Assembly: GCA_001465935.1 (NCBI GenBank)
Contig: LNKV01000007.1
Span: 1,240,001-1,304,000 of the forward strand
Direction: 5' to 3'
Origin: Clarireedia homoeocarpa
Lineage: Eukaryota; Ascomycota; Leotiomycetes; Helotiales; Rutstroemiaceae
DNA: 64,000 bases
Within the stretch, counting starts at the first letter, position 1. Each line of letters begins with the position of its first letter. Shown piece after piece: positions 11,246-21,843 of the stretch. Both the position numbers and the translations under genes were made by a program. Below the pieces are notes generated by a model. The model worked only from the letters and a program-made list of their open reading frames with translations, was not told where the DNA came from and did not search any database.

Positions 11246-13089
11246 GGTGATGAAGGTGGACTCAGAGACAGGCCGTAGCGATGTAATGGTTTTTATGGTT
11301 CTTACGGGGCAATGATGATCGCAGGCGTCCGCGGATGGACGAGAAGGTGGAAAAGAGAAAGAATTAGCAATGTATTAAGTAAGGAATGTACACAATGTAA
11401 AAAGAACTATGAGATTAAGAGGTGCGTACCAATTCACAAGAAAGTCCTTGGGACGATAGGAAGCCTTGATATAGAGAGATAAAAACATATTACCGCTCAG
11501 ATTTCAGATCAGAACCCAGCAAAGGGTGGGGCATCACGGGAGCTACGACCTTTTGCAGAAGGCCCAAGCCAAACTCCCTGGTTGATCTCCTTGTCGACTT
11601 ACCGTATGGATGTAGGATCCAGTGCATCGTACATGTACCAATTCCAAAAGGGTCCAAAAGGGTGGATCTCCACTTTCGCCGGTGCGCCGCTTCGGCGGAA
11701 TGAGTGCTCGCAAAGCGTCGCAGCTCAAAGCTTCTTCTTTTTGCTGTCATGTCTCCTGAGCAGAAACGGACTGGAGAACCGGCGTGTTGCAATGGGTAAG
11801 GTCTCACGCACACAACGAGGCGGCCTGACTCACCCCTGCTGCAGTACGAGGAGGGTACGAGGGTACTTCGACTTCGTACAGTATTTGCATTAACTAGGAC
11901 AAAGGAAAAGGCTGGGCGGGGTGAGCTTAGTAGATTTCATGACCCACTACCAAGTAGCGTAGCCTGTCAGATACGAAGTACTCCGTGCGAAGTATTCTCG
12001 AATAGATTGGCAAAAGTCCAATTCTCGCCCTTCTCGACTTTCTAGAGGAGAATCGGGTTATTGAAAAGGTTGAAAGGCGGAAAGGTTGAAAGGTTGAACC
12101 CAAAGGTCATCGTCGCTCATTGATGACTCCCTCGCGACGATGCAGGAGGCGTCTGCTGGATTGCGCAAGAGCTGACTGCTTCTGCGAATAACCAATGCTT
12201 TGTGAATCTGCCACTGCTTGGTGAATCTGCCGCTGCCGGTCCTCTCTACCGACAAGTTACCGAGCCGTTCAAAAATCACAACGGTGAGCATTCCTATTGG
12301 ATGAGAGCCACGGCCTTGTCTAGAATAGGCAAACAACCAGAAGCCTCGCTACCCAAGAACCCTTGAAGCTGTCTGTGTCCCCTTTGGCTACGAAGTACAC
12401 CGCCCTGCAGTTTTGCCTCTTGAAGAGAAGGAGCGGTCCGCAATACTTTCTTTTTTACTTGCACACTCATTATGAGTAAGACTGTGTCCTTCACTTTAGT
12501 CCTTTTCCCTTTATCCTGTGATGGAAGCACCCCCAGACATCAACATCGTCCACAGGTTCTAATTGGAAGGGTTAAAGGGCTCGTACTGGGCCGCGTAAGA
12601 GCACGGGGACAAGGACAAGTTAATTAGAGCAACAGAGAGGCTTAACTTTTCTACTTTGGTACAAACGTACTGTAATTATATTATTCTACGGGCCAAGCTC
12701 GTTGAATCCAGTTATCCAGCAAGAGATATAGATATACCGATACATGGTAGAGTGGGATCTAAGATTTACATGCTGCGTATCGAGCGTGCTCTGCGAAACA
12801 TCAGCCAGGTTGTGGCACCAGGGGGGGGGGGCGCGGATATAACACAAATGATTAGAAGAGCTGTTCCGCCGGTTCGGTGGACTCAATTCCACGAAAAGCC
12901 ACTGATTCCCACATGACGTACTCGGTATTGGTCACTCACGACAATTTGTATTTTCTACACCGCATCAATGAACTTTACTGACTGTACAAAGTATAGTTCG
13001 TGGCGTTAAGTAAGACTTATCGGAATTCGGCACGAAGTAGATATGTTTTTAATTCTATGGAAGATCTCAACGCTATCGAGGTCAAGCTG
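11246..13089. other. Upstream region of the ABC transporter; no gene seen
   Basis: This 1.8-kb stretch should contain the ABC transporter promoter and 5' UTR (minus strand, reading right to left). Frames in it are short, lack good start contexts and have no recognisable product. Short GGTTGAAAGG-type repeats occur at 12065-12097 and a G10 run at about 12821-12830. Confidence 0.4.
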
Positions 13090-14142
13090 TCAATTCCGGA
13101 CGCGACGCGGTTTAGTGTAGTTGTGATGATGATGAGGACCTCCACCGTTATCACAGCTGTCTCCCCCTCCATGCCCTCCATGTCCTCCGTACCATCCATC
13201 TCCATCGCCATCACCGTCTCCATCGCCATCACCGTCTCCGTCTCCATCACCGTCCCCGTCACCATCACCGTCTCCATCGCCATCACCGTCCCCGTCTCCA
13301 TCACCGTCCCCGTCACCATCCCCATCGCCATCACCATCCCCATCCCCATCACCATCCCCATCACCATCACCATCCCCTCCTTGATTCACATCATCCACTT
13401 CTTCGCAGAAGTCTGCCCACAATGAAGACCACGAAGTATATCCACTGCTCGTAGTGATGAGCATACCAGCCAAATTCGAAGCCGCAAGGTCGCTAACGAG
13501 CTGGGCTTGTTGCCTTGTCCTACCAGTGAAGTCATGGATAGCATATGTCGATTTGGCCAAGAGATTCGCATTAATTGATCGTAGTGCGGTCTGGTTGAAG
13601 TTCGCCCATGATTCTTCAAATATGTTCACAGCATCAGCAAGAGCGTAGAACGATGCATCAACTGGTACACCTGGATTGAGAAAAACATAGTTGCTAGCGG
13701 CTGCTAATGTTGACTTCGCGTGGGTTGAGACGTTTGTCAAATACGGTAAGTACTCAATGTTCGATGGTGCTTCATCGAAGAACACGCCATCCACTGCGAT
13801 TTTCGGCGTGGACGTCGCCCACCCTGCATACAAACTGACTTCTGCTTTGATGTCGGCTATATCTCTTGCACCGTATGAGGTATAAACGTATCCGAGTGTG
13901 CGCACATTGCGGTAGCTATTCAGATTCGACAGTGCTGCAATGTAATTGGCGTCAGGCACTGCAGCCGCGAGATTAGGAGCCACAACCACATTGAAAGAGA
14001 GATCTGGATTATTGGCCACAGATCTGGTGAGTGTACTCCATGAGGAAGTATTATACGGATAGAGGTAGAGAGGCAAAAAAACGAAAGCCGGGTGAACCAT
14101 TGTGAAGATCAACACCGTGCTGCAGAATTGATACCATTTCAA
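13090..14142 (-). CDS. Spherulin-4-like (spherulation-specific family 4) protein with Gly-Asp repeat tail
   Basis: Intronless, 350 aa. The N-terminus is hydrophobic (MKWYQFCSTVLIFTMV) and suggests secretion or membrane targeting. The next 250 residues match the spherulin-4 family pattern: LPLYLYPYN near residue 25, VVVAPN, LGYVYTSYG, the family core DGVFFDEAP, and FEESWANF. The family is predicted to adopt a glycoside-hydrolase-like TIM barrel, but its reaction is poorly known. After the domain comes a tract of 30 Gly-Asp dipeptides, then a Gly/His-rich tail (WYGGHGGHGGG, PHHHHNY) and a basic end. The acidic GD tract plus histidines could bind cations; this is inference. It sits downstream of a long AT-rich spacer with no operon-like neighbour. 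Confidence 0.85.
   Translation of the reverse strand: MKWYQFCSTVLIFTMVHPAFVFLPLYLYPYNTSSWSTLTRSVANNPDLSFNVVVAPNLAAAVPDANYIAALSNLNSYRNVRTLGYVYTSYGARDIADIKAEVSLYAGWATSTPKIAVDGVFFDEAPSNIEYLPYLTNVSTHAKSTLAAASNYVFLNPGVPVDASFYALADAVNIFEESWANFNQTALRSINANLLAKSTYAIHDFTGRTRQQAQLVSDLAASNLAGMLITTSSGYTSWSSLWADFCEEVDDVNQGGDGDGDGDGDGDGDGDGDGDGDGDGDGDGDGDGDGDGDGDGDGDGDGDGDGDGDGDGDGDGWYGGHGGHGGGDSCDNGGGPHHHHNYTKPRRVRN
13195..13377. repeat. Hexanucleotide minisatellite encoding (Gly-Asp)30
   Basis: On the plus strand this is a run of CCATCN/CCGTCN hexamers (variants CCATCA, CCATCG, CCGTCT, CCGTCC). On the minus strand it is read as GAY-GGN codons, giving 30 Asp-Gly units plus one Gly in the spherulin-4 gene. 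Third positions vary while both amino acids are kept, so the tract is under protein-level constraint or grew from a degenerate unit. Confidence 0.9.
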
Positions 14143-16068
14143 CCAACAATTTCCAGAAACCGCGTCTAGGGAAGCCGCATATTAAAGGAAAATAAATAAA
14201 AGAATCTTCATCCCTCAAACGTTCTCCTTAATCGTTTCATCTTGGCTTTCCGCTTCTGGCCATACGGTTCATACGAGCCACATCCGCCATGGAGGATGTC
14301 GACTTACGTATGCTCTAGCTGACGTCCTGAATACACCATCAGGCTAAATCGGTCGATGTAGCACAAGCTGCAATAAATGCAAGCCACTCCCTCGCACCTT
14401 CCACAAATACATATTGGGGCTTCGACAATGCTGCTGGATCGCACAAATAGTAATGACCGAAATCAATTTCTGTATAGTAAATAAATTGGCATACTCCTCT
14501 GGTGCCTGGTGGCAGATGCACAAAAATCAATAAAATACTTCCGCGGCTCGGGAAAGCGACCCCATTCCCGAAAAGAAACATCGCAGCTATTCCCTCCACC
14601 ACTCCACGTGTTGCATTAATTTCCACTGGCTAATATTTTGGACCTCAAAGGCGGGGATGGCGTCTTTTCTTTCGCAATTCTCTTGCGCGTTCAATATGTC
14701 TAATCATTTCCAAGCGTGCGACGCTGACAATAACAGGTGGTTTTGTCGATAGGTGGAAATCACAACGTCGCTTTTCCGTGAGGGCTTGTCTCTTTTCAAT
14801 TCACAAATTCCTTGGGTTTCATAGCAAATTGCAACTGGATTCATCAAAGAGTCAGGCTTCCTGAAGAAAATGGAAATTTTAGTGCCTGCATCAGTAGCCT
14901 GCATCAATAGCCTGCAGCCAAGTTGCAGTCTACGTCGCCCGCTTCGTGTTGTCGTCGCACGTTACTGTGGTGCTATCCTTATTCGCTGCGAATGCACTCC
15001 AGATGACTAGCATTTTCTCCTCTGTTCACTACTACAACGGCGACTTGTCTATGTTCTCATTTGATTCAAGTGAATCATGTCGTGATTTCCTCGTGGAGAG
15101 ACCGGGCTGTCGGAATGGATTTTCTCTGAAAGGCATAAAAAAACATCTCTCATTGCACAACACAAACTTAATGGCAACAATGCCATTGCCACTTCCTTGA
15201 TTTGCATTAAAAAACTCTAGATATCATCCCTTCAAAGAGTTTAAGCATTCTCAACCACGAATCTAAAGTCGTAACTTCCTACATCAAGGCATAACCCTAG
15301 CTTGCGCGCTGCTTAGTGACAGCGACACTAGGTACCTTCCTTCTAGAACTTGATAGGTTCGCAACATACTCACGGGCTCGTCATCACCAATCCATCAAGC
15401 GAAGTCGGAATCAGTCTCGAAATATATGGTCGTCAAGAGCTAGCAAACTTGTCGCCGAGATGACTGAATACCATAGTGAATTGCCATCAACTCAGCCCGA
15501 GTGACCATTCAGAAGCCCCGCTTCTTACACAATCACCACTTGACTGGCAAGAATACTGTTCTTTAATAGCAAATCGATTACACCATCGATATATTTTACT
15601 GCTTTTCCTATCCAACGATCTCCTCAAGACGGTGAGATAAGAGCTCGGGGAGACTCTTGGACGCTAGTCTCTCTGGTGGCTTGGGACATTTATCCTTTCA
15701 TTTGTATTATCATTCCATTCACGCTCCTGCTTGCTCCTACAAAATATACTTCGAACTATCACCGGGACGTTAAGACAGAATTTTCCCACTGTGGCCGGTT
15801 TCCCACACACTCCGAATTGGAGATAGCTGCCAGTGAATCTCTGACGTAGTGGGTCGGAGTTGGAGTCCTTGGGAGTTTGCTCCTAATATCCAATGATCTC
15901 GTCATTTGAAAACTTTACCATCTTATTCACAAATCATATAAAGAACGGAAGCAATTCCAAGGAGCTCAACCTGCTTCGATTTGCCAGTTAGCATACTTGT
16001 GACGTTTTACCTACTGCCAACTCAAAATAAATTACTGGCTTGGACTCAAACATACTTCATATCGGATC
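14143..16068. other. Divergent promoter region, no gene seen
   Basis: The region separates the divergently transcribed spherulin-4 gene (-) and MFS gene (+) and so holds both promoters. Frames are short and interrupted, with no domain-like sequence. Nothing else was recognised. Confidence 0.4.
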
Positions 16069-18659
16069 ATGGAAAGCACCACGAACTCATCCTTCCTTCC
16101 CACCACACCCTCATTCTTCCCCCCTCCATTAATCATGACCCATCAAACCACACCTCTTCCTCCCACCCAGATCTACCACCCCGCAAAAGCCAGGGACGAT
16201 GACATCTCACCCACCACGCCCAGGGCCCCATCGGCGCTCACATCCATCTCCTCGAGCAAACACAAAACCGAAGAAGAAAAAGATTTTGATCTCGAAGCCG
16301 CCATGAGTCCATCAGACCAGCTGAACGATGATCCCAACGCCCGTCCTAAGTGTTTCTCCTCCCTTTTCGAAGAATGGATTTTCGTGTTCACAGTCATGCT
16401 TGCTTCGTGCTCGACTACCTTTCTACAAGGTGTTATTCTGATCAATACCACGACGATTGGACGGAGTTTGGATATGACGCAGGCCCAGATAACTTGGATT
16501 GCTGCTGCGATCGGGTAAATTATTCTTCATTTCATTCTGTGTTTTTCGCCTATCTTATCACGTCACTCTCAACTCCCCTATTACAACTACACCCCCTCCA
16601 CGAAAAATAAAAATAAAACGAAGCTAACTCAGGCCATAACCCAGCCTAGCAAGCGGCTCCTTCATGCTACTCTTCGGCTCCACCGCCGACCTCCTCGGCC
16701 GCAAACTCCAACTCCTCACCGGCCTCTTCTCCCTCAGCATCTTCTCCCTTCTCGCCTCCTTCTCCCCCTCCCCCGTTCCCCTCCTCCTCCTCTGCGGGCT
16801 CCTCGGTCTCGGCACCGCATGCATCTCCCCCCCAGCCATCGGCACCCTCTTCGCCACGTACCCGGAAGGCCGCCGCCGGAACATGGTGGCTGGCGCCCTG
16901 GGGTGCGGGAATCCAGTCGGGTTCATCCTCGGCAGCTTGTCGAGTGGGCTGGTAACTAAGTATTACGGCTGGAGGGCGTCTTTTCTCGTTGTGGCGGGGG
17001 TGTTTTTTGTGTTGGGTGTGGCGGCGGTGTGGGCGGTGCCGAGTTTGAGGAGGAGGGGGAATGTGAAGAGGGCGGTTAGGAGATTTGATTATGTGGGTGC
17101 CGGGTTGACGATTTTGGGAATGGGGTTGTTGACTGCAGGATTAACGTATGTTTTTTTTTATTCTCCCTCCTTCCGCCCCTCCCAACAGTATTTTCCTGCA
17201 AATAAGCAAATACCCTCCTATTCCATCCCTGCAACTCCCCATCTATCCATCCCAATCCACCAACACACGAACTAATTCCTATCAGCGAAGCCCCAGACAA
17301 CGGCTGGTTCTCCCCCCGCACCATCCTCCTCCTCATCTCCTCCCTGCTCCTCCTGCTGCTCTTCCTAACCTGGGAATACTTCTACGCCTACCCCCTCCTC
17401 CCGCTCCCCGTCTTCCTTAACCGTAATTTCACCCTTTGCGTGCTTTGCACCGCTTTCGGCTACATTTCCTTCATCACCAACGAATTCTGGATCGCGCTTT
17501 ACATGCAAAACGTGCAGCATCTCTCCGCGCTCGAAATCGCCGTACGCATGCTGCCGCAGGCCATTGCGGGAATGGTGTGGAGTTTTTGGGGCCAGAGTTT
17601 GGTAAGGTGGGTGAGTGGGACGGTGTTGATGGGGGTTGGAGCCGGGGCGTATGTGCTCGGGGCGGGACTGTTGTTAGGGGTCAGGGAGGGCGTATCCTAT
17701 TGGTGGTTTTTGTTTCCGGCGTTGTGTGTTACGGTTGTGGGGGCAGACTTTCAGTTTATTGTTTCGAATGTGAGGTTTTCACTTTCTCATCTCCCTCTCC
17801 CCCTCTCCTTCTTCTCATCTCTCTCCGCCTTTATACTTCAAAATAAACTAACCTCCCAACTCCTCCAATACAGCTCTACATAACCAAACACCTCCCCACA
17901 CAATCCTCCCTCGGCGCCGGCATAATCCAAACCGGCTACCGGCTGTCCATCTCTATTGGTCTCGCCATCACATCCGCAATATTTACCTCTTCATACTCCT
18001 ACTCCTACCCCTCTCCATTCACATCTAGATCCGCTTCACCTATCTTCGATCCCGACGCCCCCTTCCGTAGAGTCTACTTCTGTTGCCTAGGCTTCGCCAT
18101 CATCGGCTGTCTCTTCGTCCCCTTCATGCGTGTGCGCACGCGCGAGGGAGATGTTCCCGAATGGGAAGAGAGGGAGGAGGGAAATAGGGAGGGGAGGAGC
18201 AGAGATGTGGAGGAGATTGCAAGGGAGGTGCATGTGAATACTAATATCATTACTACCAATAACAACAAGAATAGGATAGAGAACAGACAAGAAATAAACG
18301 ACCCCTCCGGATCATCTACAACATCAACAAGAGTTCAGAACACAGATTCAAATTATATTAGCAACGAGCGAGGCATCATACTACCGAGGTGGAGTTGGGA
18401 GGATAAACCGAGGGGACGGATTTTGAAGAGGGGCTGTGGGAGTGGATCTGGAAGTGGGAGCGGGGTGTGTAGGTTGCAAGAACAAGGAAAGGGAGAGGGA
18501 GAGATTTGTGCGAGGTGTCTTTTGGAGAGGAGGATGCTTGAGTCGTCGAGTGGAGGAGGGGCAGAGTGGAATGGAAGTGGAAATCCCGGCGAAGAAGAAG
18601 AAGAAGAAAGTAAATCAAGGATGATGACGAGTCGAGGGAGGAGGTCGTCGACTGTTTGA
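16069..18659 (+). CDS. MFS drug:H+ antiporter, DHA2-like (14-TM) efflux pump
   Basis: Predicted 738 aa in four exons: 16069-16514, 16645-17145, 17286-17769 and 17874-18659. All junctions keep phase (donors GTAAAT, GTATGT, GTGAGG). The protein has a disordered Pro/Ser/Thr-rich N-terminus, then helices with MFS motif A (GSTADLLGRK), a motif-C-like GCGNPVGFILG and a second half containing EFWIALYMQNVQ and IQTGYRLSISIG. The helix count and order fit the DHA2 family of proton-driven exporters at the plasma or vacuolar membrane. The last 180 residues form an unusually long charged, Ser/Gly-rich cytosolic tail (GSGSGSGSG, EEEEEESKS). The substrate cannot be inferred. No biosynthetic genes flank it, so a cluster role is not supported. 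Confidence 0.88.
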
Positions 18660-18886
18660 TACTGATTTGACCCGGACATGAGATGTGAGTGCTTGGCCTC
18701 TCGGCGCAACTTTGGCTATCTTTATATCCCCTACCGCACACTCACACTCACACTCACGCGCAACCCACCCACCAACCAACAAACAATCGATCAACCGATG
18801 AATACCCATCTATCTATCTACCTTCCCTCCCCCCAAACTTAGGAAGTGTAAGAGTCTACATACGCACATACCATCACGGAAGCGTT

Positions 18887-18887
<1 letters not shown>

Positions 18888-18919
<32 letters not shown>
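18888..18919. repeat. Poly(T) tract, 32 bp
   Basis: An uninterrupted run of 32 T is followed directly by CCGGGACGGAG. Read on the minus strand this is a poly(A) preceded by GTTCGAACTCC, which resembles a tRNA B box. There is no A box or longer body at the expected distance, so a SINE call is not supported. Confidence 0.8.
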
Positions 18920-18948
18920 CCGGGACGGAGTTCGAACGAATGATACCC

Positions 18949-18966
18949 ATGTACGCGCGCGTACAT
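18949..18966. repeat. Perfect 18-bp palindrome
   Basis: ATGTACGCGCGCGTACAT is its own reverse complement and contains an alternating purine-pyrimidine CG core that could adopt cruciform or Z-DNA. It is followed at once by a GATA microsatellite. It may be an incidental product of simple-sequence expansion. Confidence 0.7.
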
Positions 18967-19820
18967 AGATAGATAGATAGATATCCTTAACTACACCCAC
19001 CATCACTTTACGAATGAATATATTTAATAGTCTAGTTATTCATATCATCGCATTTGTCTATCCATCCATCCATCCATCCATCCATCCATTCATTCATTCA
19101 TTCATACATTTGCACAGTACATACATACATATCTCTCCATCTCTCTTCCTTCCTTCCTTCCTTCCTTTCTTCCTTCCTTCTTCCTTCCTTCTCCGTTGAT
19201 ACACACACACATACACACAGCAGAACACACAGCACACAAGATAGTAGTAGTAGTCAGTTAATACACACACACACTCTCTCTCTCCCCCCCCCTCCCTCTC
19301 TCTTTCTCACACACACCCAGATTTTCAAAACCTCACTCACCCCACCCCATCCCATCCTATCCATAATATTTATTTATCCATCCTTCTTTCTTTCCCTCCC
19401 TCCCTAATCTATCCTCTCTATTCTATTCTATTCTATTCTATCGTATCCTAACCCCCCCGCCTTCCCCTCTCCCCTAAAACTTATCTTTCTACATATCATA
19501 TCATATCACTTCTGATGCGCTCCGCGTTCTTTCTTTCTATCATCTTGTAAATAAACAAACAGAACAGAACAGGTAAATTAACTAGGTTAACTTAGAAGAA
19601 ACCCACAGTTACATTCATTCAAAGACCAACCAACAATCCATATTTAAACCTGTATAGTGAATAATAATACTTGCTAGTAAATCTGGAAGGACATCACACG
19701 AATACCCCTTTTCAACCGCCATCACCATCCACCATCAGACAAATCATAAGAATACCTCATATGTTATGTTATCATCACCCAAAATCAATTCTTCATCTCT
19801 ATCTGTTTGACTTAATCTAG

Positions 19821-20102
19821 TCAATACCAGCCCAGTCCGTAGCCGCATGAATCATATGCCCGAGATAACTCAGCATCAATCATCCTCGAAACTTCTTCCT
19901 TTCGTACTCGCAAAATGACCCTTTTTGAGATGAAAACCGTATCATGCTTTGAGATGACTTTTGTTTTGCTCGCAGCAAAAGTGAACTCCTTTCTTGATTC
20001 ACAAAAATCAACGATGCCTTCGTCCATAAGATCGTAGTAATAATGCCCATCATAAAAAGTGAAAACTTTTGTTTTTTTGGTGTCGCGAAACCCCTTTCCC
20101 AT
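19821..20102 (-). CDS. Small hypothetical protein (uncertain)
   Basis: An ATG-started frame of 93 aa with balanced composition and no low complexity (MGKGFRDTKKTKVF at the start, a Tyr-rich YDGHYYYDL segment, end GYGLGWY). It lies 318 bp beyond the stop of the CCHC gene on the same strand, so it could also be part of that gene's 3' UTR or a chance frame. There is no signal peptide, membrane helix or recognisable motif. Confidence 0.3.
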   Translation of the reverse strand: MGKGFRDTKKTKVFTFYDGHYYYDLMDEGIVDFCESRKEFTFAASKTKVISKHDTVFISKRVILRVRKEEVSRMIDAELSRAYDSCGYGLGWY

Positions 20103-20420
20103 GAAGTAACAGATTTGGTAGCAAAGGCCAAATTCTAGAACTCAGATGAAAGCAACGCAAACCAAACTCCTAAGAGCACGAACATTTTTGTAAAAGAAAA
20201 AGAACAAAACAAATGAAAGAAAGACGACATTCAAATAGTCGCTTGCAAGGGTAACAATTATACAAAGAAGTTTCCGTCCCGCAATCCTCAAATCAACCTT
20301 CACCCTTTCTCACTGCCCGGGGTTGTGTGTTTCGTCATCTTAGCGTCTTCTCGGAAATGTAGAATTTGTCGTCCTCAATGTAGATCATGTTCCGCGTACC
20401 ATGCACCTCATTTGGAGAAC

Positions 20421-21843
20421 TTAGTTGGGGCATTGAGCCTGTTCTAAAGTAGGCACCCATGTTAGTACAAAACTACTACAGAAATTCATGGTGGGTAACA
20501 CAAACCGTGACCTGGCTGCTTGCACTTGTAGCAAGTACGCTCCTGGCTAGGCTCTTGAGTACAGTCGCGGGACAAGTGACCAACCTATTCACCAACGTTA
20601 GTAAAATATTTAACGAAAAGGAGAATTCTGGCCATGTAGTAAGAATTTGGGGTGGGGTAGACTTACTTCACCACAGTTGTAGCATTTTTGACCTTGTGTG
20701 CAATCACGGGACATGTGTCCCATACCACCACATGAGTAGCAGGTCTGTCGTGGACCGTTTTGACGAGCACCATATCCACCTCCATAGCCTCCTTGGTTTC
20801 CCCCATATCCACCAGCACCACCTTGGGTACAGTTACGAGCAATGTGGCCATGCCCGGAGCACTAGAGGAGCAAGAAGTTCAGTATCATTTCACAGGATGG
20901 GGACCATGAAATATACCTTGTAGCATTGTTGTCCACCACCACCGAATGATCCACCGTATCCTCCAGCACCACGTCCAGCACCCTCAGTAGGGGGGTTGGT
21001 GCAGTCTCTGGAGAGATGTCCTTGGACCCCACACTAGAAAATTTGTGAGTTGCTAGTCGGTATTTTTGAGAAAGGGTTTAAACCTACTCTGTAGCAAGCC
21101 TTAGGCTCTGGTGGGTCTGGGCAGTCGCGGCCTAATTCATGTCAATACTCGTTCAAGAAAGGGATACAAGAAGCGCTTACTCAGATGGCCAGGCTCTGAG
21201 GGTTGAGAGTAATGTTAGCAAGACAATCAATCTGTTAAATGTTGCACACGAGGGCTTACTGGAGCAGTTGTAGCTATTTCACAGTCAGCATAATGGAACA
21301 TCTCTCAGCGCGGCAAAAAGATTGGGGGCGTACCAAGTTTGGGCTGTACGCGATGGGCAGTCACGAGCCTGGATATTGTTAGTCTCGAACCTAGACAATG
21401 CTGAATGTGCTAAAGGAAGTATCTAGCTCGCATACCCGATGGCTATTGTCGCCGCCTACACATTTCTGTCAGCTTGAGTCCAACTATCAATGAATCCTCC
21501 GAGTTCTGCAAGTCCAAAGCGGATTGGCATATCCATATAATATGTATTCCCCTCATATTGTTCAGCAGTGAAGCTACCCGGCATGCACAATGCAATAATG
21601 CGAAGCCGACAGTATTTGCAACAGTTTGTAGGGGCGAATGGATTCGGTATTGATTGTTGACAGAATTGACGGCGTTGGTAGATCGAAAGTCGACGATACG
21701 AAAATTTTTTGTGTAGGGATATGGACACGATCCAAGCAGTGTTCTTCGTCGTTGAATATGAAAAAATGGTGAGACTATAACTCACAGTTGAAGCATGCTT
21801 GTCCACCAGCTTGCTGCTGCTGTTGAGCACCGAAGGAATCCAT
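20421..21843 (-). CDS. GIS2: Seven-knuckle CCHC zinc-finger nucleic-acid-binding protein (Gis2/CNBP-like)
   Basis: Predicted 199 aa in ten exons (21843-21786, 21455-21436, 21368-21334, 21273-21260, 21195-21181, 21131-21088, 21033-20917, 20861-20667, 20584-20506, 20443-20421). All have GT...AG borders and consistent phase. The product is seven CX2CX4HX4C zinc knuckles, beginning CFNCGDNSHRARDC, then CYNC/CYRC/CYKC/CYSC/CYNC/CYKC types with GHLSRDC-like ends, and closing GHEQAQCPN. An RGG-like Gly/Tyr-rich linker (GGYGGNQGGYGGGYG) separates the middle fingers. The family binds single-stranded nucleic acid and RNA and is linked to translation and stress granules in yeast. Exons 4 and 5 are only 14 and 15 nt, and introns repeatedly fall inside knuckles. 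It reads away from the kinesin gene; the long upstream spacer may serve both promoters. Confidence 0.9.

Larger units (their letters stand above)
18660..19820. other. Microsatellite-rich spacer between convergent genes
   Basis: No gene is seen. The stretch packs many simple repeats: (CA)n-type near 18738-18760, a T32 tract, an 18-bp palindrome, (GATA)n at about 18966-18981, (CATC)n and (CATT)n at 19061-19104, (CTTC)n near 19145-19190, (CA)n near 19201-19220 and 19263-19275, and (TTCTA)n at about 19416-19441. Such density is typical of 3' intergenic DNA and suggests slippage-prone sequence. Confidence 0.7.
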
